From Channallabes apus (taxonomy: Eukaryota > Chordata > Actinopteri > Siluriformes > Clariidae): 64,000 nt of DNA. Shown here piece after piece: positions 11,794 to 23,883 of this stretch. Made by a program: the position numbers and the translations under genes. The notes under the pieces are model-generated. The model saw only the letters and a list, made by a program, of their open reading frames with translations, did not search any database and had not been told where the DNA came from. The stretch is taken from positions 11,410,491 to 11,474,490 of the forward strand of contig CM060115.1 in NCBI GenBank assembly GCA_030522415.1. The letters run 5' to 3'. How positions within the stretch are numbered: the first letter of the stretch is position 1; each line of letters opens with the position of its first letter.

Positions 11794-12879
11794 CTGAAAT
11801 GAAAACAAGACTACATTACCCATGATGCTTTGCTCAGCACTCACCTGTCTCACTTTAATTGCTAAGACTGGTGACCTTTTTCTGTGTTGCTCCTCTGTGT
11901 AGCATTTGTCGTTTGTCATTGTACATACCATCATATCTCATGGTTATGAATGTAAGTGCTGCATTTTGTTTACTTTATTGTTGAATTGAGTGCACTTGCA
12001 TCTGCAGGCAAACTGTAAATCAGGTTTTTACCAAAGGATTAGTTTAAACGAGTAATTTCACGTTTTTCCTGATTGAAGAATTTCATTGCTTTTATCACCT
12101 CTGGTTTTAATTACCGCTGATTCAAATCCAAGTACAGCAATTATGCGGTTCTGACTTAATGTTCAAATAATCTTTCAGCTTTAGATGTCTTTGTCTGTCC
12201 CCATCCTGGTTCTCAAGGTTGATACAATGAACCAGCTGCTTTTTTTACTAACTTTTTTTTGCCTGCTTAGGGACTCTGCTTGTAATTGTCTACTTGCTAA
12301 GTGGGGGAAAAAGAAAGAAATCACATTTTCAAAGCTAAACCTGATTCATTTTGGGGCCTGAGATTTTGATCTGCAAGATCTAATATAGAGGAACATTTGA
12401 GATCAGCCTGTCTTTATGAGCACAAGATACTTTCATTACCTGACATTCAGAGTTTCAGAGCAGCGAATCGTATCGGAAAAGCACTGAGATAAAGAGAAAG
12501 ATTATTGAGTTTGTTGTCGAGGGCGACATCTTCCCAGCACTCGCTATCGTTTTCACTGCGGGATGTCTGTGTCGGCTCGGGTTTTGGCGGAGCCTCTGCG
12601 TCGTCTGTGATCGTTTGATTAGTAATGCTGAAAAAGGTCGCTGAGATAATGGGAATTTTGAGGGCTCCATGAGGTTCTGTGAACCCGACCTACATCTCCA
12701 GAGAGTTTCTCAACAAATGAATAGATTTGATGGTTCAGTGAACTGCTGAGAATCAAACACCTTACTCAGATTTATGGCATGCCTGTTGCTACAGAGCGAT
12801 AGAAAAACAATCATTTTAACAAAATTCATCTGCTCATGATTATCCACGAATGCATGATCTTAAAATCTGAATCTACTCG
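11794..12879. other. Unique sequence; possible conserved noncoding island
   Basis: No repeat or gene was recognised. The part 12440-12710 is GC-balanced and not low-complexity, unlike its surroundings, and would be a reasonable candidate for a conserved noncoding element. This rests on composition only. Confidence 0.25.
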
Positions 12880-13093
12880 CGCATTCTCTATACCGCTTAT
12901 TCTGTACAGCCTCAGCGGGTGGACTGGAGTTTGTCCCAAGGTACTCAAGCCACATCGTGGACAGGACAGGCCAATTCATTGCAGGGCATACAAGCACTCA
13001 CACACTCACTCCTTTCCAATTTGGAAATGCCAAATGGCATTGAACCCTTCACCTTAAAGGTGTGAGGCCACAGTGCAAACCACTACGACCCCA
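12880..13093 (-). mobile_element. Degenerate Mermaid-type SINE
   Basis: CATTCTCTATACCGCTTATTC at the left, a diluted middle (GCAGGGCATACAAGCAC) and GCCACAGTGCAAACCACTAC at the right show an old - strand copy. Confidence 0.7.
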
Positions 13094-13139
13094 TACCACT
13101 GGTTAGAATTACATTTTTAGTTATTCATGCTGTTGTTAT

Positions 13140-13430
13140 TCCTTCAGCTGCTACCGCTGAGGGGGTTGCCACAGGAGACTATCCATCCGCACACAACCCG
13201 ACACAGATTTTACAGTGGATGCCCTTACTGATGCAACCCTCGTATTTTATCCGGGCTTGGAAGCGGCATAGCATCCAGAGGCCGGGCTTTGAGTATCGGC
13301 TGGGAATCAAAAACACAACGCCTAAACACACCCCACTGAATCTGATTAGTTGAATCAGCCAATACTACATCAGCAAATTTGAGCACGAGAATCACGAAAC
13401 TGTGTAGGACACTGGCCTTAGAGGAATGAA
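13140..13430. repeat. Two adjoining old repeat fragments
   Basis: 13140-13312 carries the GGATGCCCTTACTGATGCAAC and TTTATCCGGGCTTGG module seen in many teleost SINE-like repeats. 13313-13430 matches the left part of the hAT-like element at 43018 (CCTAAACACACCC...GAATCACGAAACTGTG...GGACACTGGCC). Confidence 0.55.
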
Positions 13431-13706
13431 GTAGAAGATCCCTGATATAGAAGATACTCTAGATCTACAAAAACATCCCACAAACAAACAAACCTTTGAA
13501 GAGCTGATCCATGCAATCTACAATCCTACATTACTGTACAACAATAATTGGGCGATCTATCAGATCTATCAACACCACTTAATATGGAGACCAAAGTTGC
13601 ATTTGGCTTTATTTTTCATTGTTCCTACAGTAACAACCATTTTTGTACTACATGACGAGGTGTGTTTGACGGATTGTTACATAATGAATTCTATGCTAAT
13701 AGTATG

Positions 13707-14000
13707 AGGGTGAGTCAAAAAGTTTCCGTGCTCTGGCTGAAGAATTTGTTTCAATCAACTTTTAGAAAAGTCAAATACACCATTTTTTTTACCTAATCTC
13801 CTTGCTTTTCAATACACTTTGTCCATCTGTCGACAAAAAAAAGGTTTTAGGCTGAGCAGCGAGCCATGAATGCACCGCTGTGCAGAAGTTTTAATTTCTT
13901 ACAGAAGTTCATCATCTTACACAAACTATCAGAATAATTTCTTCCTGCATCCAACACTATTCCATCTAGTGTTGAATCAGTGCTCTAATGTTAGCATTTG
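13707..14000 (-). mobile_element. Mariner-like relic
   Basis: GGGTGAGTCAAAAAGTTTCCG resembles a mariner terminal repeat. Downstream GAGCAGCGAGCCATGAATGC resembles the reverse complement of mariner transposase coding sequence. There is no intact frame and the right boundary is uncertain. Confidence 0.45.
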
Positions 14001-14408
14001 ATAACACATAGCTCACCCTTCATCAGCTGCTACTAATCCAGGGCCACTTTTGGATTAACATCTGTCCAATTAAAAACCTAAATGAACTCTTCCTCAGTTT
14101 TGCTTGGCCTGACTTCACTAACATAACCTGATCATTGTTTTTTTCTGCCAGTGTGATCCCAGGTGTTGCCATTTTCTTGGTGTTATGCCTCAGTGTGTAA
14201 ATAATTTGTGTTGTTTTAATCTTTCGCTTGATTATATTTGGAGCCAATCCATGGACGGGGATTATCTGAGACATGTGGCCTTTCAGAGTAACATGAACAC
14301 TTGCATGAAAGAGAAAGATAAATACTTAATATAGAGTGAGATAAATAGGTTTAGGTGGTAAATATGAACAGAAGGGGAACCATGCTGCTGAACTGCAAGA
14401 TTACAAAT

Positions 14409-14429
14409 GGGGGGGGGGGGGGGGGGGGG
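14409..14429. repeat. Poly-G tract
   Basis: Twenty-one consecutive G residues, prone to slippage and sequencing error. Confidence 0.95.
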
Positions 14430-14790
14430 CTTACATTCCCACTATCATGTAATCGTCATCCTTTTCTTTTTCAAAGAGAAACACTCACATTGTGTTTTCT
14501 CAGTAGGAGAGAATAAAGAATTCTCTACTAGCCGCAATGCATCCTTTATAATAACACTTTTACATTACTGAAGCTGAATGGTCAGGTGAATTTCTCTAAT
14601 AATAGCTCTGACCATATAGAGCAGCTACAAATCATATTTTATTTGCTGTATATTAATAGACTTGTTCTCATACATCATTTCTATAGAAAGAATTTGCACA
14701 AGGGTGGAACTTAATCTAAACTTTTTTTTAGCTTTGTCCATTTTATCCTGTAGGGGTCACCATATCGCATCATTTGTATCGGATCTGTGT

Positions 14791-15107
14791 GGCGGCACGG
14801 TGGTGTAGTGATTAGCACCGTCGCGTTGCACCTTCAGGGTCTGGGTTCGATTCCCGCCTCTGTGTGCATGGAGTTTGCATGTTCTCCCCGTGCTTGGTGG
14901 GTTTCCTCCAGGTACTCTGGTTTCCTCCCAGAGTCCAAAGACATGCAGAATAGGCTAATTGGTGTTCCCAAATTACCAGCAGTGTGTGTATGAGTGTGTC
15001 CTGCGATGAATTGGCACCCCATTCTATCCTTTGTGCCCTATAGGCTCCAGTCCCCATATGACCTGTACACTGGATAAAATGGTAATAGACGATGAATGAG
15101 TGAGTGG
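14791..15107 (+). mobile_element. Mermaid-type SINE
   Basis: Complete head (GGCGGCACGGTGGTGTAGTG), core and ATGAATGAGTGAGTG tail, with a moderately diverged 3' half. It is followed directly by an old repeat module (15108-15265). Confidence 0.88.
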
Positions 15108-15265
15108 ATACTCTTCCTGTCCCAAGCCTTTCATTTTCTAACCGGCCTTGGGACCAGTACTACATGCGGTGACATGACTGTATTGGGGCATAGGGCTAAT
15201 GGCGACCCGACCCGGGTCTTGCATCCAGATCAAGCCTCTGACCCTGAGCCACCACTGTCTCCTAA
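15108..15265. repeat. Old SINE-like module
   Basis: ACTCTTCCTGTCCCAAGCC and CGGCCTTGGGACCAGTACTA match the same teleost repeat module as 13140-13312. A poor match to its end follows. Confidence 0.45.
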
Positions 15266-15624
15266 ACATAACAATAACAACTCATTAAAACTATTTTATT
15301 TGGAAAAGTAACTTTTTTGTGTGTATTCGTATTTGAAGACAAAGAAACAGCGTCTGTTGAGGGAACTCCAAAAAACTGACCTACAAAACTCACACTTTGA
15401 AATTATATAAAAAAATAAAAATAAAAAAAAGAGTTTTGTCAAAACAATGCAGCACAAATTGTGGTACACTGTTTAATGAACAATACTGTTCATCGGAAAC
15501 CTAACTTTATGCTGAAATGTTGTTTTAAATCTCAAGTTATTCATATGTTTAGAATGATTTCTCACTTTGTTTTAAATAGTTTTTTTTCTTTCCGCAAAGC
15601 AAGAAAGTACATGCTCACGCATGC

Positions 15625-15944
15625 ATCGTCTTCAACACTTTGTCCTATATTCAGGACCACAGAGTTCCTGGAGCCTATCCCAGGACACTTGGGGCAAGAG
15701 GCAGGGTACACCCTGCACAGAGTGCCAATCCATCGCAGGGCACACACACTCACACATTCACTTACACACTACAGGCAATTTGGAGATGCCAATGAATCTA
15801 ACCTGCATGTCTTTGGATTGTCTGAGGAAACCGAAGTACCCGGAGGAAACTCACCAAGCACAGACCATGCAAACGGCATGCACACAGACCCGAGGCAGGA
15901 ATCGAACCTGGACCATGGAGGTGTGAGGCGACAGTGCTAACCCC
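15625..15944 (-). mobile_element. Mermaid-type SINE, diverged
   Basis: - strand copy with CTATCCCAGGACACTTGGGG, the GAGGAAACC core and GTGCTAACCCCTACTG at the head end. The long + strand open frame across it (15461-15940) is a chance product of the SINE. Confidence 0.8.
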
Positions 15945-17038
15945 TACTGTATATCATCGAAGATCAAATTGGAAATTGGACTGTTTTGCTTGTTTAATTG
16001 AGTAATTATTGTTGTATTAATTGTTGTAATTTTTTAAAGTCAATCTTGTTAGAAGAAGAAAAAAAATTATTAAAAGTACGAACATGTATTTGTAATGATT
16101 TGCCTAGACAATTGCTTAAAATGTAGATTTTATTTAAGTTTTATTAAATTATTTATTCTAACATTAGCTTCTGAAATAAAGTTTTTTTAGTGATTTTTTA
16201 AAATTTTCTTTTTCTTTTTTATACCTGGCTTAATCCGGTGAATTTTCTGGAATACGGCCCCTCATGAATACTCGTTCTGATTCATTTATAATAGATTACA
16301 ATTGATCCCCTACTGCTGATCTCTCTTATATCGTACTCCTTGATTTCCCTAAACACTCTTTATGTCATGCTGTGAAATTACAAAGCAGCTCAGGGGTAGA
16401 TTGTGAATTTGTCCTGCGTTGCACCTCCACAATCTAAATCACATTAGTTTTGCAATATTGCTGGTTAGCTATCAAACGGCTCTAAGTCTCGAGTGTGTCT
16501 TTTTTACGACATCGCTCAGTCGACATTGCGTTCACATTGCGTCGGTTTCGCATAATTGACCGACTTGAGTTTCTGGAAGGGGAGAATTTATGCCCTTGCC
16601 TCCAGTAATGTATTTGCATTCGGCTATTTCTATTAATATGATTTTGGTTTATGATCCAGTGCATGAAGAAAGAATAATTTAGTCGGGTTTCTGTGCGGAT
16701 CTCAGACCTGAGACTTGTGTGAGATACTCTGAATGCTAATCTATGCTAATTTAATCAACTCAAACTGCCTTACAGACAAAGATTTACATTTACTGGAGAT
16801 GATTTCACACAGAAGTATTAGTCCTGTGTCTTCCCTCGTGAGAAGATAAGTGCTATATGTTTAGCGTAAAAGGGTTAAGGACCTGGATTAATTACTGAAT
16901 GTGATTCAAATTTTATTTTCGACCACAGTGCTGTCTATTTCTTTATTCTGATTGGTCAATGTGGCATACAGTGATTAATATCAATGCACTTATATTACTC
17001 CATTGAAATTTCCAATAATTTCCAGCATTTCTACAACG
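15945..17038. other. Unique intron-like sequence
   Basis: No repeat or gene was recognised. 16390-16670 is GC-balanced complex sequence and a weak candidate for conserved noncoding DNA. Confidence 0.25.
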
Positions 17039-17050
17039 TACAACATAACC

Positions 17051-17404
17051 ATTCATTCATTCATTCATTCATTTTCTATACCGCTTAATCCTGTGTTCAG
17101 GGTCACGGGGGACCTGGAGCCTATCCCAGGAGACTTCGGGCACTAGGCGGGGTACACCCTGGACAGGGTGCCAATCCATCGCAGGGCACACACACTCACA
17201 CACCCAATCACACACTACGGGCAATTTAGGAACGCCAATTAGCCTAACCTGCATATCTTTGGACTGTGGGAGGAAACCGGAGTACCCGGAGGAAACCCAC
17301 CAAGCACGGGGAGAACATGCAAACTCCATGCACACAGAGACGGGAATCGAGCCTGGCCGGGGAATCGAACCCAGACCCTGGAGGTGCAAGGCGACAGTGC
17401 TAAC
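17051..17404 (-). mobile_element. Mermaid-type SINE, slightly 5'-truncated, with target duplication
   Basis: The (ATTC)n tail lies at the left and the copy stops inside the tRNA-like head at GTGCTAAC. The duplication TACAACATAACC at 17039-17050 and 17405-17416 shows the truncation happened at insertion. Confidence 0.92.
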
Positions 17405-18111
17405 TACAACATAACCAACAGACTAAAAACATTTCATTGTTATGAAGACATTTTCTGTTTATTGAGTGTTTTGTGAAGAAGCCTCCAGTGTTTGTGCTTT
17501 GTATTAATCTTTAGGGTAGTAACAGTAACTCTTCATCATCCCACTTCCCAGTCATTTCTTATTTTCCTACAACAGCGCAGCATTTTATTTCTTTTTGAAC
17601 ACCAACCTTGAGCATTAACTGGATATTACACAGCACTGAAAGGGGAGGTCTGGTCCCAAGTGTTGTGCTGCCACTGTTCGGGCATTATTTTCTCCTCCCA
17701 TGAGTCATGTGGAGAGTGACATTTTGAAAGTGTGGCTTCATTTAAATCAGGCCTTTGAGGGCAAGAGCGCAGACGTATGAGGCAATTTGCACCGAAGTTA
17801 ACACAAAGCTCTCAGTTGCGTGAAAGACATAAAAGCTTCAGCGATAAAGGCATTAAAATGATGGTTGGATTTCCATATGACATCACTCTGAGAAATAAAC
17901 TCTACTTCCCTTTGTCAGTGTGGGAGTAAATGTTGGACCTTTTAATGTACATCTTTTACCTACTGTATAAAGGTGCAGCTGGGAAGTTTAAAGAACTTTT
18001 TCGGGCAAGGTACACTACATCCATGAGTAGTCTATAATTTCTAAACATTTGCACCAATCAGCTAGAACATTAAAACTATTGACAATAAAACCACTTAGTC
18101 AACACTAGGGT

Positions 18112-18485
18112 GACTCTGGCGCTTGGGTTGTGGCTCTGCAGGGCCTCTAGGGGTGGTGTTGCGGTGTCTGGCACCAGAACGTTGGCAGCGGATCTTTGGT
18201 TGCTCTGGGTTGCAGGGTGGGGCCTCCATGGATCGGAGTTGTTGTGCATACTATGAGTGCTTGATTGGATTGGGATCTGGGGAGTTGGGAGATTGGGTTT
18301 GTAGCCTTGGGTTTTTTGTGCGGAGGTGCACTGGGTGTTCTGGTGTCTTGCAACTTTATTTTGTGACTTGTGTTACATTGGGGGAGTGTAACACAAATCA
18401 CAAACACTTTTCTCTGGTATCGGACCAGCTGGGCTGACCTTTGAACCAGTCGGCATGGGTGAGCTTCGGGTTCCCATGATCCTGT
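18112..18485 (-). mobile_element. Internally deleted Tc1-like transposon
   Basis: The - strand open frame at 18147-18491 retains the transposase end LPTFWCQTPQHHP, typical of a teleost Tc1 family, plus a degraded N-terminal part near 18420-18440. Most of the catalytic domain is missing and frameshifts are evident. The terminal repeats are too eroded to place. Confidence 0.65.
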
Positions 18486-18510
18486 CACCATTATGCTTGT
18501 GTATAGTTAA

Positions 18511-18878
18511 TCACTCACTCACTCACTCATCGTCTATACCACTTTATCTTGTGTTCAAGATTCAAAGAACTTTATTAATCGCAGAGGGAAATTGCTTAAA
18601 TTGTTGTGGGGGCCTGGAGCCTATCCTAGGAGACTTTGGGCATGAAGTGGGGTACATCCTGCACAGGGTGCCAATCGATCGCAGGGCACACACACACATA
18701 CACTCAGCAGGTCTTTGGACTATGGGAGGAAACTGGAGTACTGGGAAGAAAACCCACCAAGCACGCGGAGAACATGCAAACTCCATGCACACAGAGATGG
18801 GAATCAAATCTGGCCGGGATTCGAACCCGGACCCTGGAGGTGCAAGGAAACAGTGCTAACCACTACACCACCGTGCCA
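18511..18878 (-). mobile_element. Mermaid-type SINE containing a short LINE tail
   Basis: - strand copy with a (TCAC)n tail at the left and CACTACACCACCGTGCC at the head end. About 50 bp near 18557-18606 (ATTCAAAGAACTTTATTAATC) is foreign to the SINE and looks like the antisense end of a LINE. Confidence 0.8.
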
Positions 18879-20605
18879 TGGTATGGTTGATCAATGTTAT
18901 TCAATTCGACTGTCGGTGGTGTTAATGTGATTTTTATATGAACACTGTGTTTACGTTTGCAGAACCACTTCCATACCAATCAATGTGCAGTTAAACGAGA
19001 AGATTAAATTATTCTAAAACTTTATTTCAATAAATAAAACGCCATTTGTTCACTTACATTTGATCGCAAAACGTCCATCATATTATAAATGTGATTTTTA
19101 ATTATTAATTCAAATATGCGTTTTGTTCTGACTGAGTTTATATATTTATTTAATTGAATAGCAAGTACGAATTTTTGTTCCTCCTAATCTATTCTTATAT
19201 AGTGGTATAAATATTTGGGAGTCTTTTCTTTGTAGCTAATGACACTAATTAGTGGCTTTTGTGTCGGTCCTCAGGCTATGCACTAACAGCTTAATTAAGC
19301 TATGTACAGTACTTTATGCACTCTGTAAGATGTGAATGAAACGTGTAAACCCGATTCCTTTGGGGCGAAGTATAACTGACAATTATACAAGTATGTACAG
19401 ATGGTAGTCATTATTATAGTTAAATAATATACATTCTTGTGCTGATTTATTGATAGAAGGTGATAATTAGTATGTGAGATATGCCGTACAGCGTTCTGAC
19501 TGTTTGAGAGTGCACATATTCCTTCATTTGGCATTTTTCTCTCATTATGATCTTGGTGCCCAATGTGGAACCAGCAAATACTTTTAATTAGATAAGATTT
19601 CAACGCTTTATCATTGGCTTGGTATACTTGGATACTTTGCAGGGTCAGACTAATCCAGGCACTCAGTGTGAACATTGTTTACTATTTATTTACTGTCAGT
19701 CAAAATGTAGTGTCCGTAACCATGTCAAATTCATGCTGCAATATCTTAACAATTTAGCATTTTAGAATAATACTATTTTTTTAGGTTTGTCTTTTCATGT
19801 GAAATCTAAATTGGCCAAGTTTCATCTTAATGACAATTAAGATCATTGAAAGATTTTAATTTGAAAAAAAGTTACGGACACTACATAAAAAGGGCATGAA
19901 ATTGTATTTAGGCATGAAATTTTATTTAGGTTATTTATGTGTAAAAAAAAAAAAAAAATGAAGCATATATCAGGAGATGAAAAGCAAATTTGTTATATAA
20001 TACTACCTGAAAATTTACGATTATTATTATAATTGTTTACACTTTTTTGCACCAAAACCATTTTTTGGCCATGTACAGTATATGTGTTATACGATATGTG
20101 TTGTTGTTGGTATGCCACAACTTTCGTTTCCTTTGAAGATATAATTGGACTCCGATTCTAGCATCAATATAACATGATACAATCATTACATCTACACTTT
20201 CTCAGTATTTGGTCAAGTTCTGAAGTGACACTAGACACTCATCGTAAGGCACTACACCCACATTCACACCCACATTCACACCGAGAGTTGCCAGTCCAAC
20301 CACTACATGTTTTTGTGAGCACTTGGCTCTGAGTGTGTTGCCTCTGCTGTGTAGCGTGAGCAGCGGTTAGCAACATGTCTAGCACTTGTAATAGAGCAAG
20401 CACATGCTTGTCCCCAGTGACGGAGAAAATGGAAGGAAAAACAAAAGTAACCTCATCAGTAGAGTTTTACTGGAGCTAACCAGTTTTTCCAATGGTGTGA
20501 ATAGTTTGAAGGATGACTAGAACAACACATGGACACAACACAACAGTGGCTGATCCTGGAGACCATGGAGATTTCTTTTTTTTTTAGCGATTTCCTTTCT
20601 GCTTT
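18879..20605. other. AT-rich intron-like sequence with a small TIR element
   Basis: Apart from the inverted-repeat element at 19705-19886, nothing was recognised. The - strand open frame at 19295-19675 (126 aa) has no motif and AT-biased codons. Confidence 0.3.
19705..19886. mobile_element. Miniature TIR element
   Basis: Perfect 16-bp inverted ends ATGTAGTGTCCGTAAC (19705-19720) and its complement (19871-19886) enclose about 150 AT-rich bp. TA dinucleotides sit within the ends as in Tc1/mariner MITEs. Confidence 0.6.
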
Positions 20606-21576
20606 TACTCACCAGTCGCTTTATTATGTACACCTATTCAACTTCCTAATGCAAATATCCAATCAGCCAATCACAGGGCAGCAACTCAGTGCATTTGCTC
20701 AAGACGATCTGCTGAAGTTTAAACTGAGGATCATAATGGGGGAGAAAGGTAATTTAATTGACTTAGAACGTGGCATGGTTGTTGGAGTCAGACGTATTTC
20801 TTGGTCTGATTATTTCTAAAACTGCTGGTCTACTGGGATTTTCAAAAAGGGAAAATATCCAGTGAGTGGCAGAGGAGAATAGGCAGACAGGTTTGAGCTA
20901 ATAGAGGGGCAACAATAACTCTATAATGCTAACAAACATCTCTAAACATGAATCACAACATGTTTAACCTTGAAGTAGCAGAAGACCACACGGGGTGCCA
21001 CTCCTGTCAACTAAGAACAGGAAACTGAGGCTACACTTCACATGGGATCACCAAAAGTGGACAGGAGAATGTTCTAGTCTAATGAGTCTTGATTTCCACT
21101 ACGACATTCGGATGGTAGCATCATAATTTGGCATAAACAAGATGAAAGCATGACCCATCAACGGTTCAGGCTCATAGTAGTATAATAGTGTGTGTGTGTG
21201 TGGGGGGGGTGTTCCTCCCTTTAGTACCCTCAAATATGGTTTAAAAGTCACAGCCTACCTGAGTGATGTTTCTGACCATCTCCATCCCTTTATGATCACA
21301 CCGTAATGTCTCAAATATAAAATCATCTTGAACTGATTTCTTAAACATGACAATGAGTACAATGTATTGCGCAGTTACCAAATCTCAATCCAATATAGCA
21401 CCTCTGGGATCTTGTGGAAGCTACTGGGTGATGCTTTCATATCAATATGGACCAAAGGCTTTAAGGAACGTTTCCAGTACCTTGTTGAAACCATTAAGGC
21501 AGTTCTGAAGGCAAAAGTGGTCATACTTCATCCCAGTACGAGCAAGGTCTATGTGATGATGTGGCTGGTGAATGTA
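20606..21576 (+). mobile_element. Decayed Tc1-like transposon
   Basis: The left end ACTCACCAGTCGCTTTATTA and right end GTGGCTGGTGAATGTA are degraded inverted repeats of the teleost Tc1 family with 'cggccactttattaggtacacc' ends. The N-terminal frame includes FAQDDLLKFKLRIIMG and DLERGMVVG (20697-20790). Later stretches match the transposase middle and the 'CAATCCAATATAGCACCTCTGGGA' DLNPIEHLWD region, but stops and frameshifts break it. An internal GT/G run (21190-21210) marks a slippage site. Confidence 0.85.
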
Positions 21577-22854
21577 TATTTTATTGTTTATCTCTGAATA
21601 TGACATGTCCTGAAGGATGATTGCTGTGTTTCATTTTGCTGATCTGAAAATGCCCTTAAACTTTTTGTTCATTCGACGCCGATGATGTTAGTCTCGTAAA
21701 ACAGCACTTTTTAAAAGGCTGACTCAGAAACACCGAAAGCAGCAATTAATAGCAATTATTACTTTCCCTTCAGCACTTTTCCTGTCTTTTATGCTTTTTA
21801 TTAATTTGCAAAAAAATCACATACTTTCTCGACGTTGTACATTAATTATTAACAGCACAATTAACTTTGTGTTTAGCTAAAAGTGACATTTTACCATTTT
21901 TTTTTTTATTAGGGAAAACCTAATTAAGTTGGTTAATGTGAAAATAATTGCATGTATGCCATAATAAAAGAGACAGTTACATTTTTATTTGATAATTTTT
22001 TGTGATGAAGGATTTTTCCCAGAAGATCTCAAATTTCTTAAGTGTTTACAGGAAAAGCGCTAGTTAGTAGATAACATGGTATGAAAAAGAAATGTTTGGT
22101 GTAAAATTACATTTGAATATGCATTTCTGTAACCTCCAGCGCTAAACCGTTCATTATGGCAGTAGACGCTAATATGTTTGTTAATTAAATCCTTTGATAC
22201 ATTTGGCAGATTTGCACACTGAAGTATAACTCAGCAGGTGTGTGATTTATGATTCTTGATCTCTCTTGTCAGTGAACAATTTCCTCCACAGATGGCTTCA
22301 TTGATTTCCTTCCTGCCATTTCTGTGATGGGAGAACTCACTTCCTGCTTCCTCTCACGCCGAACTAACAAACAAATCAATTTTATATATATATAATTTTT
22401 TTTTTTTTGTCTGCGTGACCTTTATGTTGCTCCGCCAAAACTTCGTATTGCTAGATAGGGCAAAAACAACAGCTTGTAAATTTTCCTCAGTGCTGCAGAG
22501 ATAAGTGAAAAGTGAAGCAGTTACTCGACTGACAAGGTTCGGCTTTGAAGTGATGAAAAGAAAGTCGTTAAGTCGGACAGTTTTTCCCCGGAATGGTGAA
22601 ACCCTGCAATGTTTCAGATCTGATGGCTAGATAAGCCTAGAAAATTTAATAATAAAACCAGATTAAGTCTTAAATAAATGTGAATTAAAAATGTGATTGA
22701 GAGAAATTTTGTCAGTTTAGATGTTTGAGTGTAAAATGAGCACATTAACATCTGATTATAGGGCATTGGTGCCAGTCCCAAGCCCAGATAAAATGGTCAT
22801 GACGGACATCACGCATAAAACTTGTGCAAGTTGTGTGCGGATTTTCGACAGAGG
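21577..22854. other. Unique AT-rich intron-like sequence
   Basis: No gene or known repeat was recognised. 22200-22375 is comparatively GC-balanced and non-repetitive. Confidence 0.3.
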
Positions 22855-23640
22855 AAAATATCTCATTATTTCATTATTGATATTATGTCATTAATAAACT
22901 TACTACCTACTGTATAATTTAAGGATATTTTCTCAATATTGAAATTACTATTCATAATTTAAATACATTATCACATTAATAAATGCACCACTAATTATTT
23001 AAGGAAATGATCTTATGAATCTTTCAAAGTCATTAATTCAAAAATATCTCATTATTAATCCTGTAGTAACTCATTATTACAGGACATTATCTCAATATTA
23101 AACTTATTACTAACTAATTAAGATAATTATCTCATTATGAAACTTTATACTCATTATTTAAGAGCATTGTCTCAGCATAATCTTCCAATCAGTCTTGAAA
23201 TCTCAAAATATTTCATTATTCAATCTAGTAACTTATTATAACCTGATATTCTCATTGTTAAACTTACCACTCATTATTCCTAATCTTGTCATACTTCTCA
23301 ATATTATTCACATCTGGTTAGATGCTAACTGTACTTCATTGGCTCTGTACATGGATGTTGTCCAATGACAAAGTTGAATCGAATCTAAAATCCACTCTAA
23401 TTCAATTAAGATGACTATTTGTCATTTAAATATATTGTATATTGTCTCATTACAAACTTGCTACTAGTTATTTAAAGAAAATTATCATCATTAAGCTTCC
23501 CAAGGTAATTTGAATCACATTAGACATAATAACTCATTTAAAGATATTATCTCATTATCACACTTTCATTCTATCATTTTAGAATAATATTTCATTGTCA
23601 AAATCACAAACTCATTATATTGAATTAACATTGTTTTATA
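22855..23640. repeat. Degenerate AT-rich tandem array
   Basis: A loosely repeated unit of roughly 45-60 bp with the core 'ATCTCATTATTaaactTaCtactCATTATTtaag' recurs more than ten times with strong divergence. A possible inverted continuation is at 23700-23835 (GAGATAGTAGGTCATAATGA). Confidence 0.6.
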
Positions 23641-23837
23641 TGCATACACTTTTTGTATAGACAAAATAAATGTTAAAAAAAGGTACTAAGTTACAACAAT
23701 AATTGATTAGGTTATATTAATGAACTTCTGAGATAGTAGGTCATAATGAACTACAGTACTAAGCCGGAAAGTCATAATATTGAGATATCTTGAAATAAAG
23801 ATTTAGAGAGTCATTAATGAGATAATAAATCGCTAAG

Positions 23838-23838
23838 G

Positions 23839-23882
<44 letters not shown>
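23838..23882. repeat. (ATT)n microsatellite
   Basis: About fifteen uninterrupted TTA units ending the AT-rich array. Confidence 0.92.

Positions 23883-23883
<1 letters not shown>

Noticed and set aside
15461..15940. 159-aa open frame
   Set aside because: Its second half is the antisense SINE; the first half has no motif.
19295..19675. 126-aa - strand open frame
   Set aside because: AT-biased codons, no motif, no neighbouring exon signals.
22855..23640. CRISPR-like regularly spaced repeats
   Set aside because: Units are highly diverged, AT-rich and irregular, in a vertebrate genome; no cas genes.
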